A stretch of DNA of 64,000 bases. Source: Agrobacterium arsenijevicii (GTDB lineage Bacteria; Pseudomonadota; Alphaproteobacteria; Rhizobiales; Rhizobiaceae). Both the position numbers and the translations under genes were made by a program. The notes under the pieces are model-generated. The model saw only the letters and a list, made by a program, of their open reading frames with translations, did not search any database and had not been told where the DNA came from. Positions 32,357 to 41,001 of the stretch are shown here, piece by piece (positions within the stretch are counted from its first letter, which is position 1; each line of letters opens with the position of its first letter). The stretch covers positions 41,936-105,935 of the forward strand of contig JWIT01000024.1 of NCBI GenBank assembly GCA_000949895.1, in the 5' to 3' direction.

Positions 32357-33475
32357 ATGAATGCCATAGATTCCGCGATCCATATTGCGGCCGCCAATAT
32401 CCGGCTCGACGGAGTGACCAAATCCTATGGCGCCGTCACAGTCATCCCAAAGCTCGACGTTGAGTTCAAGGCCGGGGAATTCACGGTGGTCCTTGGTCCC
32501 TCCGGATGCGGTAAGTCCACACTTATGCAAATGATCGCGGGTCTTGAACGTGTGAGTGGTGGCAAAATCATCATCGGCAACCGTGAAGTTCAGGAACTGG
32601 AGCCGAAGGAACGCGGCTGCGCAATGGTGTTCCAGAACTATGCACTTTATCCGCATATGACGGTGTTCGATAACATTGTCTACAGCCTGAAGATTGCCGG
32701 TTTCACCAAGACCGAACGACGCGCTCGCGTCGAGGTGGTCGCTAAAATGCTGGGCCTTGCCGATTATCTCGATCGCAAGCCCGGGCAGCTTTCCGGCGGC
32801 CAGCGCCAGCGTGTGGCGATCGGTCGGGCCATTGTTCGTGAGCCAGCGGTGTTGTTGTTTGACGAACCGTTGTCGAACCTCGACGCGCAATTGCGTCATG
32901 ACACCCGCATCGAGCTTGCCGAGCTGCATCGGCGGATCGGCGCGACCACGGTGTTCGTCACCCACGATCAGGTTGAGGCCATGACGCTCGCCGACAGGAT
33001 CCTCATCCTCAACAAGGGTGAGATCGAGCAATATGACACGCCCAAAGCGATCTACCATCATCCGGCCTCGGTCTTCGTCGCGAAGTTCATCGGCGCGCCA
33101 CCCATGAACATCCTGCCAGTTACCGGCGACGGTTCGGTGCTGCGCCTGTCCGATGGCCAGCCTGTCGCCGAATCCCACCTGAAGGGAGAGTTCCAGCTGG
33201 GGATTCGCCCCGAGGACGTCATAGCGGAAAACGGCGCGCAGGCTTCGGGTCTGAAGGCGCAGGTCCGCTACCGCGAGGATCTTGGTTCTCATTCCATCGT
33301 CGCCACTGAACTCTCAGGCACGACCGTTCGTATCGCAACGCCATTCGGCTCTGAAGCGCCTGATGGCAGTGAGCTGCTCCTCTCATTTCCCCCAAAACGG
33401 CTGCATCTCTTCAATGCGAAGTCCGGCAAGGCGATCTCCGGCGTGTTCAGCGCCGCAACCAAGGAACAGAGATGA
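32357..33475 (+). CDS. ugpC: ABC transporter ATPase (UgpC-like)
   Basis: A 372-aa ATPase. Walker A is GPSGCGKST, the signature is LSGGQRQRVAIGRA, Walker B is VLLFDEPLSNLD, and a C-terminal TOBE domain follows. ATG 32357 has GGAG 8 nt upstream; ATG 32351 overlaps the permease stop but is only 2 nt from that site. It also overlaps the start of the phosphodiesterase gene by 4 nt. Confidence 0.92.
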   Translation: MNAIDSAIHIAAANIRLDGVTKSYGAVTVIPKLDVEFKAGEFTVVLGPSGCGKSTLMQMIAGLERVSGGKIIIGNREVQELEPKERGCAMVFQNYALYPHMTVFDNIVYSLKIAGFTKTERRARVEVVAKMLGLADYLDRKPGQLSGGQRQRVAIGRAIVREPAVLLFDEPLSNLDAQLRHDTRIELAELHRRIGATTVFVTHDQVEAMTLADRILILNKGEIEQYDTPKAIYHHPASVFVAKFIGAPPMNILPVTGDGSVLRLSDGQPVAESHLKGEFQLGIRPEDVIAENGAQASGLKAQVRYREDLGSHSIVATELSGTTVRIATPFGSEAPDGSELLLSFPPKRLHLFNAKSGKAISGVFSAATKEQR

Positions 33476-34329
33476 CCTATTTCGAGTATATGGCAGATCT
33501 GCACCGTCAATGCGCCATCGTCGCCCATCGTGGTATCTGGAGCGACGCCCCGGAAAACAGCCTTCTTTCAATCCGCAGGGCCATCGAAGCGGGATATGAC
33601 GTCGTCGAGATCGACATACGTCGCACGGCGGACGGGGAATTCGTTCTTCTCCATGACGATACGCTGGAGCGCATGACCGAGGTGGACAAACAGCCGGAGC
33701 AGATGACGTTGGAAGAATTGACGTCGCTTCCCCTGCGCAATCGCGATGGCGGGCCGGGCAATCCTGTAACCGATGAAAAACTTCCAAGTTTGCGGGAGGT
33801 GTTCGAGCTCACGCGCGACAGAATATTCATCCACCTCGATATCAAGCATCGTCATGTCATCCCGGAAGTTTTGGGCCTTGCCAGAGAGATGGATGTGGAC
33901 CAGCAGGTCGACTTCTGGGCAGATTTGAAGACAGAAGAGGACCTCGACTGGATCCGGGCGAATATCACGTCGCAGAACGTTCCCTTCATTGCCCGGACCC
34001 ATCTGGAACACGACAATGCCGACGAACAGGTGGAACTCGCCCTGCGATTAAAACCGTTCGTCTGCGAGGCTTCGTTCAAAGAGCTGTCGCAGGTCGCCAC
34101 GATCCAGCAACGCTTCCACAACGCCGGCATCACGCTTTGGGTCAATACGCTCGATTCCGTCGCCTCGCCCGGATTTACCGATACTGCGGCGCTTAACGAT
34201 CCCGATGCAATTTGGGGACGACTGCTTCGGGCGGGTTTTTCCTCAATCCAGACCGACGAGATGGCGGCGCTTCGCTCCTATATCGAGGGAAGCAAGCCGA
34301 AAATCGCGAGGAGTACTGCGGCGATCTAG
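33472..34329 (+). CDS. ugpQ: Glycerophosphodiester phosphodiesterase (GDPD) family enzyme
   Basis: A 285-aa cytoplasmic enzyme with the GDPD signature: catalytic HRG in IVAHRGIWSDAPENSL (residues 20-35), metal ligands EIDIRRTADGEFVLLHDD (E and D at 43-45, second His at 59), and a later FIHLDIKHR. It hydrolyses phosphodiesters to an alcohol and a phosphomonoester. No signal peptide, so it acts after import. GDPD enzymes include agrocinopine phosphodiesterase AccF of Ti plasmids. With the phosphatase encoded next it could take an imported phosphodiester down to free sugar or glycerol. Confidence 0.9.
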   Translation: MTYFEYMADLHRQCAIVAHRGIWSDAPENSLLSIRRAIEAGYDVVEIDIRRTADGEFVLLHDDTLERMTEVDKQPEQMTLEELTSLPLRNRDGGPGNPVTDEKLPSLREVFELTRDRIFIHLDIKHRHVIPEVLGLAREMDVDQQVDFWADLKTEEDLDWIRANITSQNVPFIARTHLEHDNADEQVELALRLKPFVCEASFKELSQVATIQQRFHNAGITLWVNTLDSVASPGFTDTAALNDPDAIWGRLLRAGFSSIQTDEMAALRSYIEGSKPKIARSTAAI

Positions 34330-34332
34330 AGT

Positions 34333-34432
34333 ATTTCCAGTAAAAGCGGAATCGCTTTTACGTCTGGGCGATGTGTTAAAACAAAAGGTTAGAGCGTTTC
34401 CAGTGAACAGGGGCTCATCGGGAATGCTCTAA
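34333..34432. repeat. Dispersed palindromic (RIME-like) intergenic repeat
   Basis: Positions 34333-34367 are identical to 50917-50951 and contain the hairpin AAAAGCG-GAAT-CGCTTTT. A second palindrome follows at 34392-34430 (GAGCGTTTCC ... GGGAATGCTC). These features resemble the intergenic mosaic elements common in Rhizobiaceae. It separates the phosphodiesterase and phosphatase genes. Confidence 0.8.
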
Positions 34433-34462
34433 CCCGTGGACAATAGAAAGAGAGACACGCCG

Positions 34463-35368
34463 ATGCAGTTCGATCTTCGTGAACTCGCCAACAAGGTCCG
34501 TCAGGCTGCCTGGCAGGAAATCCTTCCGCGCTTCCAGAAAGTGCAGGAGTTGGACGTCCGCGCGAAGGCGGACGCGACCGATCTGGTCACGGCGGCCGAC
34601 GAGGCGGCCGAGCAGTTCCTGAAACAGGCAATCGAAAGCATGATGCCGGGTGTTCTGTTCGTGGGTGAGGAAAGTGCGTCAAGGGATCCGGGGATTCTCG
34701 ATCGTCTTGACCATGCCGAAACGGCGATCGTTGTCGATCCGTTGGACGGGACGGCGAATTTCGTGGCGGGCATGCCGCTTTTCGGGGTCGTGGCCGCTGT
34801 CGTTCGCCAGGGCAAATCGGTTGCCGGCGTGATCTATGACCCGATGAACGACGACTGGATCATGGCTGAACAGGGCAGTGGCGCATTTTTGATCCGTGCT
34901 GACGGGACGGAACAACGTCTGTTCGTCTCCGAGCCGGCCCCATTGCCTGAAATGGTGGGTTATGTCTCGACCGATTTCCTGCCGATCGCGGTCAAATCCG
35001 ATATTCTGGCGAGATTGGCAAAGCCCAAAATGTTCTCCAGCCATCGATGCGCGGCCCATATGTATCGTGCCTTCGCGCGTGGCCACGGTCATTTCGTGAT
35101 GCTGGACCGGCTGACGCCCTGGGATCATCTTGCGGGAACCCTGATCGCAACGGAAGCCGGAGCCCATGTCGCATGTCTGGATGGTTCATCCTACAGCACG
35201 GTTAAACGTTCCGGCGCGCTTTTGACGGCGACGGACCCCGATAGCTGGCAAGTTCTCGCAAGTGAGGTCTTTGCGCATGATGGCTGGGGTTTTTCGGCGG
35301 CGTCCCCCTCGCTCCGCACGAAAGAGCAACCGTGGCATGGGCTTTACGAAGGCCGTAACAATAGCTGA
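34463..35368 (+). CDS. Inositol-monophosphatase-family sugar phosphatase
   Basis: A 301-aa phosphatase. The motifs are GEESAS (metal-binding Glu), IVVDPLDGTANFVAGMP (DPLDGT) and TPWDHLAGTLIATEAGA (WDxxAG), all of the inositol monophosphatase family. It removes phosphate from small phosphomonoesters. AccG, the arabinose-phosphate phosphatase of agrocinopine catabolism, belongs to this family. I start at ATG 34463; a GTG at 34436 would add nine residues. It follows the GDPD gene after a 130-bp repeat-bearing gap and may still be cotranscribed. Confidence 0.9.
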   Translation: MQFDLRELANKVRQAAWQEILPRFQKVQELDVRAKADATDLVTAADEAAEQFLKQAIESMMPGVLFVGEESASRDPGILDRLDHAETAIVVDPLDGTANFVAGMPLFGVVAAVVRQGKSVAGVIYDPMNDDWIMAEQGSGAFLIRADGTEQRLFVSEPAPLPEMVGYVSTDFLPIAVKSDILARLAKPKMFSSHRCAAHMYRAFARGHGHFVMLDRLTPWDHLAGTLIATEAGAHVACLDGSSYSTVKRSGALLTATDPDSWQVLASEVFAHDGWGFSAASPSLRTKEQPWHGLYEGRNNS

Positions 35369-35561
35369 CGGCGAACCTTTGTCGCTCGGCTGATGCGGCA
35401 CGATAGTTTTCCTTCCTCCTTGGGAGGGGTGCCGCCTGCCACATTGACGGGCCGAAATGTCTTGGGACAAAGAAGAATACACTTCGATCTGTGCCGAAGC
35501 GTATCGCGAAATCACCTTATTGAAACAAATGGGGATCGTTTCCGCAGATTTATGGGAGCCA
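35369..35561. other. Intergenic region after the phosphatase gene
   Basis: No gene seen. A short hairpin CCTCC-TTGG-GAGG at 35411-35430 may act in transcription termination. Confidence 0.25.
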
Positions 35562-36233
35562 TTATACCGACGGTCCCCAGCCCCTCACTAATTCAGATAG
35601 GTTTGGGGCAATCTCTTGTGAAAAGAGGCATGTGGCGGCGACGAAGGTGGAGATAGCGACAAAAGCGCAAATGTCCTTAAGAAAAAGAAGGAGGTAGGGG
35701 GAGATAGCAGCGCCAGAGACGCTTTTACTCCGCAGGATTTTACTTGATCGGCGGTTTTCACGCGATACGCTAGGTTCTGAATTTTCGAAAGGCTGTCGCA
35801 TCTGCTGCGTGCTCAGGATTTCTGTTGTCTCGATCTGCGCGGATGGTGTAGCTGCTTCGGCCAAGATCCCAAACCGTAACGGACGATCCAGAAGAATCTG
35901 TTCACCCAAGATTTTCGTATATTGCCTTTTGCTCAAGTGGATTGCTTTATCCATAAGAATGTCCCGCCAGTCGCGTGGTGAAGTATACTTTCTCTCATGA
36001 ATTGTTCTTGCTGTGTGATGGATTTGACTACGGCTGAAACAATACCACTTTAACAAGTGCGTTTTTATTTCTCGATAGTTTGCCGATGTCTCTAGGCGAT
36101 ACGATAGATTACATCTGAAACTGGAGGGATGGCGCAAAGATATTGTTATTGTGATACATTTAAGGGCGTTCTCTTCGAGCGTAGCTGACAAGCGGTAATC
36201 CTTGCCCGCTCGAATCCGAAACGGAGCGTTCAT
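35562..36233 (-). CDS. Hypothetical protein with C-terminal membrane segment
   Basis: An open frame of up to 223 codons from ATG 36233, or 130 from ATG 35954. The last 45 residues contain a hydrophobic helix (LLFLKDICAFVAISTFVAAT) followed by a short tail. No good ribosome binding site is seen at either start, and the upstream part is AT-rich with odd codon use, so the true start and even its reality are uncertain. Not recognised. Confidence 0.3.
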   Translation of the reverse strand: MNAPFRIRAGKDYRLSATLEENALKCITITISLRHPSSFRCNLSYRLETSANYREIKTHLLKWYCFSRSQIHHTARTIHERKYTSPRDWRDILMDKAIHLSKRQYTKILGEQILLDRPLRFGILAEAATPSAQIETTEILSTQQMRQPFENSEPSVSRENRRSSKILRSKSVSGAAISPYLLLFLKDICAFVAISTFVAATCLFSQEIAPNLSELVRGWGPSV

Positions 36234-36310
36234 GGACACCAAAATTGATAGTCGACTCGAGAGGGACGGCTGTTGCCGCGTTCTCAACCCGTCCGGAAAA
36301 TGATTTCCGC

Positions 36311-37543
36311 TCAAAGCTGCTGTCGAATACGTTTGCACCGCTTCTGGATATGATGATCGCCCTGTTCGAGCACGCGTGTCGGATCGCCTGAGAGTTGGGA
36401 GATGTTTGCAGCGGTCTCGCTGCATTTATCGGCAACAAGCTCGGTCAATTCCGCCACACGCCGCAATGTTGCAGCAGGACTCAGGCCGATATTGTCGGCG
36501 AGCGCCTTCCAGTCGCCGCTGCGCAAATCGGGTGCGATGAACCGGCCGCCAATGTTTTGCGGAAGGCTCTGGTCGACCTGCCGATATACCGCTGCACACA
36601 TCAGATCATAAAGAGGCGCCATCTTTGCCGATCCGCCTGCGCCGATCAGCACGGAATAGTTCTTGGCGTGCGAGTCCGAGTTGCAAATCAGAACGTTGAA
36701 AATCACGGCATCCAGAAGTTTCAGACGATCGCCGGGCGAGACCATCTCACTAATGGCGTCAAACATCATCTTCAGCGTCACGCCTTGGCCTGTCGACGAT
36801 CGCTCGTATTTTCGGGATGGAAAATGACCGGTCAGCTGACAAAGATCTTCCTGATGGAGCCTGCGAATCCGGTCTTGGGAGTCCGTGAAACGATCATAGC
36901 GCTTCACCAGCAGATAACGCCGCTTGCCAGCCTGGCCGATCGTGGCTTCGGCTGCTTCCAATCCGCAGGCCCGTGCAAGTGCGAGGCAGAAGGCTTCATT
37001 CTCGACACTTCCGGCAAGGCGTCGCGTATCCGGCTTGATGATGTGTGTTGATGGGGTTCCGTCGACCGGGATTGAGATATTACCATCGTCACTAACGAAA
37101 ACAGGCAGCTTCTCCTGCACGCCTGCCAGCGACATTGAAACGCCACGCTCGCCGACAAGGAAGGGTTTGGTGGGAAGCTCGTTGAGAATGCGCTCCAGAG
37201 CGGCTTCGTCGGGAACTGGCTGAAGGTTGATGCCGGTCTTGCGCGGTTCACCAATAGATAGTGCCCCTGCTGTGTCGCGGCCTATATGCTCGAGAAGCCC
37301 GACGATGTCCTGCGGCGATACCTTCAGCCGCTGACCGATTTCCGCAAGATGGGTTTCGGGAAGGAGGTTGGCGAGCCAGGGCAGCAGCGTGTTTGCACCG
37401 ACAGTCCCCGATCGCAGGGGCATGGTGAGCGAGACCGGGAAGGCTGCGCGGCGCGCCTGCCAGGATGGCTCGTATTCTAGCCGCCATTCGCCTTCGAAGC
37501 TCATATGCGCGACGGGTAGGGTCTCGTAGAAGATGGTGGTCAT
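36311..37543 (-). CDS. hipA: HipA-type serine/threonine kinase toxin
   Basis: A 410-aa kinase toxin. HipA phosphorylates glutamyl-tRNA synthetase and causes dormancy. Visible motifs are the N-terminal couple-hipA domain (about 1-110), the glycine/serine loop SLAGVQEK, the ATP-binding THIIKPD, catalytic NVLICNSDSHAKNYS and metal-binding MAPLYDLM. All key residues seem present, so it looks active. It overlaps hipB by 4 nt (ATGA). The C-terminus follows the usual length. Confidence 0.93.
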   Translation of the reverse strand: MTTIFYETLPVAHMSFEGEWRLEYEPSWQARRAAFPVSLTMPLRSGTVGANTLLPWLANLLPETHLAEIGQRLKVSPQDIVGLLEHIGRDTAGALSIGEPRKTGINLQPVPDEAALERILNELPTKPFLVGERGVSMSLAGVQEKLPVFVSDDGNISIPVDGTPSTHIIKPDTRRLAGSVENEAFCLALARACGLEAAEATIGQAGKRRYLLVKRYDRFTDSQDRIRRLHQEDLCQLTGHFPSRKYERSSTGQGVTLKMMFDAISEMVSPGDRLKLLDAVIFNVLICNSDSHAKNYSVLIGAGGSAKMAPLYDLMCAAVYRQVDQSLPQNIGGRFIAPDLRSGDWKALADNIGLSPAATLRRVAELTELVADKCSETAANISQLSGDPTRVLEQGDHHIQKRCKRIRQQL

Positions 37544-37812
37544 CGGCCATCACCGAAGTTCGGCAGGAATCCCAGATCGTCGTCGGCTGTGGTCGGTGAC
37601 GGCTGGGCTGTCTTGAGGTCCCCGATCTCCAGGCCGACGGTGCGCGCTACGATGAGCGCCTTCTCAAGCTGGCAGCTCGGCTTGCCCGATTCAAGCTCGA
37701 CTATAAAGCGCTCGCCTGTGCCGGAGCGAGTGGCCAGTTCTATCTGGGTCCAGCCGAGACCTTTACGTTTTTGCCTGACCGCAGTGCCGAAGTCATGAGC
37801 AGATTTGAACAT
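37540..37812 (-). CDS. hipB: HipB-type antitoxin, XRE-family repressor
   Basis: A 90-aa protein with an XRE helix-turn-helix (VRQKRKGLGWTQIELATRSG, then ERFIVELESGKPS). It neutralises HipA and represses the operon. It is translated first, with GGAG 7 nt before the ATG at 37812. The palindromes upstream fit HipB operators. Confidence 0.92.
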   Translation of the reverse strand: MFKSAHDFGTAVRQKRKGLGWTQIELATRSGTGERFIVELESGKPSCQLEKALIVARTVGLEIGDLKTAQPSPTTADDDLGFLPNFGDGR

Positions 37813-37872
37813 CCATCATCTCCAGATTTTAGCTTACCGTACAGGAAGATTTGATGGAGTTCAATATCGTTC

Positions 37873-37925
37873 TTCCCGATCGGTAAGGTAATATCTGTAA
37901 TGTAAAAAATATTCCCGATCGGGAA
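37873..37925. promoter_or_regulatory. Two HipB operator palindromes
   Basis: TTCCCGATCGGTAA at 37873-37886 and the perfect palindrome TTCCCGATCGGGAA at 37912-37925 are spaced 39 bp centre to centre in the hipBA promoter. A third degenerate copy (CTTACCGTACAGGAAG) is at 37833-37848. This is the typical multi-operator layout of hipBA autorepression. Confidence 0.75.
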
Positions 37926-38106
37926 GTTTATATCGCCTCGTTAGATTGGCGAAGTAGGGCTCTTAAGTGCAGCGGTTCTGTGATCTCGCCCAATTATCCC
38001 TGTTTGATACCAAAGCGGATCCCAGTGCGGCTTTAGCAATAACGTCAACAAAGCGGTGCAGGTAGCTCTGACGAACGCCCCGACGAGCCACTGTTGTTAA
38101 TGTGCT

Positions 38107-38376
38107 CTAACGTGCAACGGATGGACCAATTTCTCGATTGATGAACACCTCTAATTCGCTGAGCAGGGCTTCAACTAGATGCAGCTCGTCAATTTCACTC
38201 AACGAGCCATCCGTGTGGACATTCATCAATTCATTGCGAACACTGCTGAAGAGGGCATCGACTTCTTCCCGAGTAGGATGTGCTTCCAGCCATGCTTCAT
38301 AAAACCGGCGACTGAGAGTGTTAAGCACGATGTTGCTGCTGAAAAGCGAGAGCGGCGTAGAAAACTTGATCGTCAA
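38107..38376 (-). CDS. Small hypothetical protein
   Basis: An 89-aa acidic, helical protein (RRFYEAWLEAHPTREEVDAL ... LSEIDELHLVEALLSELE). The start is a TTG at 38376 with a GAGAG stretch about 8 nt upstream. Coding-like composition and an ordered amphipathic pattern suggest a real gene, but I do not recognise it and nothing in the neighbourhood (hipBA, IS21 debris) explains it. Confidence 0.4.
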   Translation of the reverse strand: MTIKFSTPLSLFSSNIVLNTLSRRFYEAWLEAHPTREEVDALFSSVRNELMNVHTDGSLSEIDELHLVEALLSELEVFINREIGPSVAR

Positions 38377-38400
38377 TTCAATTCTCTCTGAGAGTTAAGG

Positions 38401-38689
38401 GTGTGATGAAATTTGATGCGCTCTCGTAGACTTATGATTTTTTATCCGGCCATCCTCTTATACCGCAGGAGAAGCCAATTGCTTGTCTGCGCCTCATTAG
38501 CCCCGCCTTGCAGATCTTATCTAACCGCCATCTCCGCTGCCTACAAAGTCTTAAACGGTTTCATCTGTAGGCTGCGTGTTTCACTAATTCCGGAACAGCC
38601 TCGGGCGTGGATTCAAGGTTGATTTTCGCAAGCGGCGTTCAGGCAGATTGCCTCCTCATCATCGGGTGAGAGGGCCATGCCAACCGGCC
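38401..38689. other. Intergenic region before IS21 remnant
   Basis: No gene is seen. Weak coding-like frames are interrupted. It probably contains the rest of the decayed IS. Confidence 0.25.
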
Positions 38690-39015
38690 GATGCGCCACA
38701 TCGGAAAGTCGTGCCAAGACCTGTTCGAGGAGGTGGAGAGAAAGGCGTTTGCGCCGCTGCCAGCAACGCCGATCGACTATGCGGAATGGAAATCGGCGAA
38801 GGTCCATCCCGACTACCATGTCGAGGTCGACAAGACATTCTACTCTGTACAATACCGCCTGATCGGTCGACTGGTGATGTGCGTCTGATCCACCGGGTGG
38901 TCGAGATATTTGTCGATCACAAGCGGATTACCTGGCCATATCAGGCGATCCGGGCAGATGACGGTCAACAAGCACATGCCCAAATCCCACCAGCGCTATG
39001 CCAACATGACGCGGC
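38690..39015 (+). pseudogene. IS21-family IstA transposase remnant
   Basis: One frame reads MRHIGKSCQDLFEEVERKAF, then PLPATPIDYAEWKSAKVHPDYHVEVDK and FYSVQYRLIGR, which is the C-terminal region of IstA. The sequence then shifts frame (VEIFVDHKRI) and ends. IstB and the rest of IstA are absent. Confidence 0.75.
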
Positions 39016-39025
39016 GACGCCTCGT

Positions 39026-39616
39026 TCAGTCAGGATTGGGTCCTGTGTTGGATAGCCAATTCGTCATCAGATCGGTAAAGTCTGCAACGGCATGGTCTCT
39101 GCTGATTTGCCCACGGACCAAGCAATCCGACAAGGCTTCGCCCGCGCCAATAATGCCCACGCAACGGCGTTGCGTAACCTCAGGGGCTAGTGTTGAAAGA
39201 GGTATCAGCACCTTTGAAAAGAACCCGGCATGGCCGTCAATCATTTCTCGCTGATAGGCATCCATCTGTGCGTCACCCTTCAACGCTGCTCCGATCGCGT
39301 GCCATTCCGGCCCCACGGTCTTGTAGCAATCCATGTACGTCGTAGCGAGAACGCGCGCGACGTCTTCTAGTTGCCTGGGGGTCTGATCGATCGCGTCAGC
39401 CAATGCCTGCACCTGACGATCCATGATCTCCCGATGCAGGGCGATCATGAGCCCCGCCCTAGTCTCAAAATGATTGTAAGTGATCGGCTTACTTACCCCC
39501 GCATGTTCAGCAAGGGCTCCCAACGTCAATGCATCCGTTCCTTGTTGTCGCACGATCCTGTGAGCCACTTCGAGCAACTGGGCGCGGCGATCCGCTTTGG
39601 GCATCTTTTTAGACAA
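39026..39616 (-). CDS. TetR-family repressor
   Basis: A 196-aa regulator. The N-terminal helix-turn-helix covers residues 14-58 (DALTLGALAEHAGVSKPITY NHF region), and the rest is the helical ligand-binding domain. It is divergent from the hydrolase gene, with palindromes in the shared promoter, so it probably represses the hydrolase-dehydrogenase pair and itself and is released by the substrate. Confidence 0.9.
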   Translation of the reverse strand: MSKKMPKADRRAQLLEVAHRIVRQQGTDALTLGALAEHAGVSKPITYNHFETRAGLMIALHREIMDRQVQALADAIDQTPRQLEDVARVLATTYMDCYKTVGPEWHAIGAALKGDAQMDAYQREMIDGHAGFFSKVLIPLSTLAPEVTQRRCVGIIGAGEALSDCLVRGQISRDHAVADFTDLMTNWLSNTGPNPD

Positions 39617-39656
39617 TCGGAATTCCTACCTTGACATCTATCGACAACTCATCAAT

Positions 39657-39684
39657 GTTACTATTAGTAACTTACATAAGGTAA
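39657..39684. promoter_or_regulatory. TetR operators between tetR and hydrolase genes
   Basis: A perfect 15-bp palindrome GTTACTATTAGTAAC (39657-39671) is followed at once by TTACATAAGGTAA (39672-39684), a second TTAC...GTAA site. The pair lies 41 bp from the tetR start and 100 bp from the hydrolase start. Confidence 0.7.
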
Positions 39685-39785
39685 CATGCTCTGGTCGCGA
39701 CTTCCACTCTATTTTGCAGGCTTTTGTCGGTTTGCCCAACGGGAGGGTCGCGGAAGACGCACAACGAAACTCGAAGGATCTGTAA

Positions 39786-40913
39786 TTGTTGAAACTCACG
39801 CGTAGAACGCTGCTCGCAGGATTTGGAGCAACGACATTCGTCTCTGCATTTCCCGCCATGGGCAGCCAGGGTTTTGGCCCACCCCTCATGCCACCCGTCC
39901 GCATGATCAGCACCAACGGTATCAACCTCGCAGTCTACGAGGCGGGATCGGGGCCGGTGGTAGTCATGCTGCACGGCTTTCCGGGATTGGCATACACATG
40001 GCGCTACCAGATCCCTGCACTGACCGCCGCAGGCTATCGCGTCATCGTTCCCGACCTGCGCGGCTACGGCCTCAGTGATATGCCCGAAGCCGTCGAGGAC
40101 TACGATATCGCCCATCTGACTGGAGATGTTGTCGGTCTCCTTGACGCGTTCGGCATCGAGAAAGCGGTCTTCATGGGCCATGACTGGGGCGGGCTGCTTT
40201 CGTGGCAAATGGCGCTTTTCCACGAGAACCGCACTGCCGGCGTAATCTCACTCAACACACCGCACATTCCACATTGGATGCTCTGGTTGCATCCCGATCT
40301 CGTGGCTCCAGTGTTGCAGACGGGTCGCAAGTTCATCCCCGATCCTAAACACGACCCCATTGCCCAAATGCGAGAAGTCTACAGCCCCGGGATGTACGTG
40401 CTGATGTTCCAGGACGGAGACCTGGCCGACACCATAATGAATCGTAATCCACGTGACACGTTGCGTGGGGCATTGCGCAAGGATCTCGGCACACCCGCCG
40501 GGTGGGACCAGCTCCCAGTCGCATTCAAAAACATGGAATATTACGGGCAGCCTACGCCCGATCAATTCTATGGTCAGGATGTCCTCAATTCCGAAGAACT
40601 TGACTTTTACGTCAGGCATTATGACCGTACAGGCTTTACGCCGGCCATTAATTGGTACCGCAACATCACGCGAAACTGGAAATCGGGTCTGAGTGTCGAC
40701 CAGACGATCCGCGTGCCATCTCTGATAATGTCCGCTGCCAACGATGTCGTTCTCCGGCCAAGCATGACGGACGGCATGGATGCCTACGTGCCGGAGCTTG
40801 ATAGGCATGTCGTGGCCGATGCTTGGCATTGGACGCCGGAGGAAAAGCCCGACGAAGTGAACAGGCTTGCTATTTCTTGGCTGCAAAAACGGTTCCCGAC
40901 GGCCGAGCGCTGA
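39786..40913 (+). CDS. Exported alpha/beta hydrolase, epoxide-hydrolase-like
   Basis: A 375-aa enzyme with a twin-arginine-type leader (LTRRTLLAGFGATTFVSAFP). The fold motifs are HGFPGLAYTWR (oxyanion hole HGxP), GHDWGG at about residues 127-132 (nucleophile Asp) and a C-terminal His (DAWHWTPEEKPDEV). HGFP plus GHDWGG is characteristic of epoxide hydrolases and haloalkane dehalogenases. The start is a TTG at 39786. Under TetR control with the following dehydrogenase-like gene; substrate unknown. Confidence 0.85.
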   Translation: MLKLTRRTLLAGFGATTFVSAFPAMGSQGFGPPLMPPVRMISTNGINLAVYEAGSGPVVVMLHGFPGLAYTWRYQIPALTAAGYRVIVPDLRGYGLSDMPEAVEDYDIAHLTGDVVGLLDAFGIEKAVFMGHDWGGLLSWQMALFHENRTAGVISLNTPHIPHWMLWLHPDLVAPVLQTGRKFIPDPKHDPIAQMREVYSPGMYVLMFQDGDLADTIMNRNPRDTLRGALRKDLGTPAGWDQLPVAFKNMEYYGQPTPDQFYGQDVLNSEELDFYVRHYDRTGFTPAINWYRNITRNWKSGLSVDQTIRVPSLIMSAANDVVLRPSMTDGMDAYVPELDRHVVADAWHWTPEEKPDEVNRLAISWLQKRFPTAER

Positions 40914-41001
40914 TGCCGACGTCGAGTGGATCGCCGGATAAATTTCAATCTTTCCGCCTCTACCGAGCGGACATCGCATCTGCATCGATAGGAGACATTT
41001 G

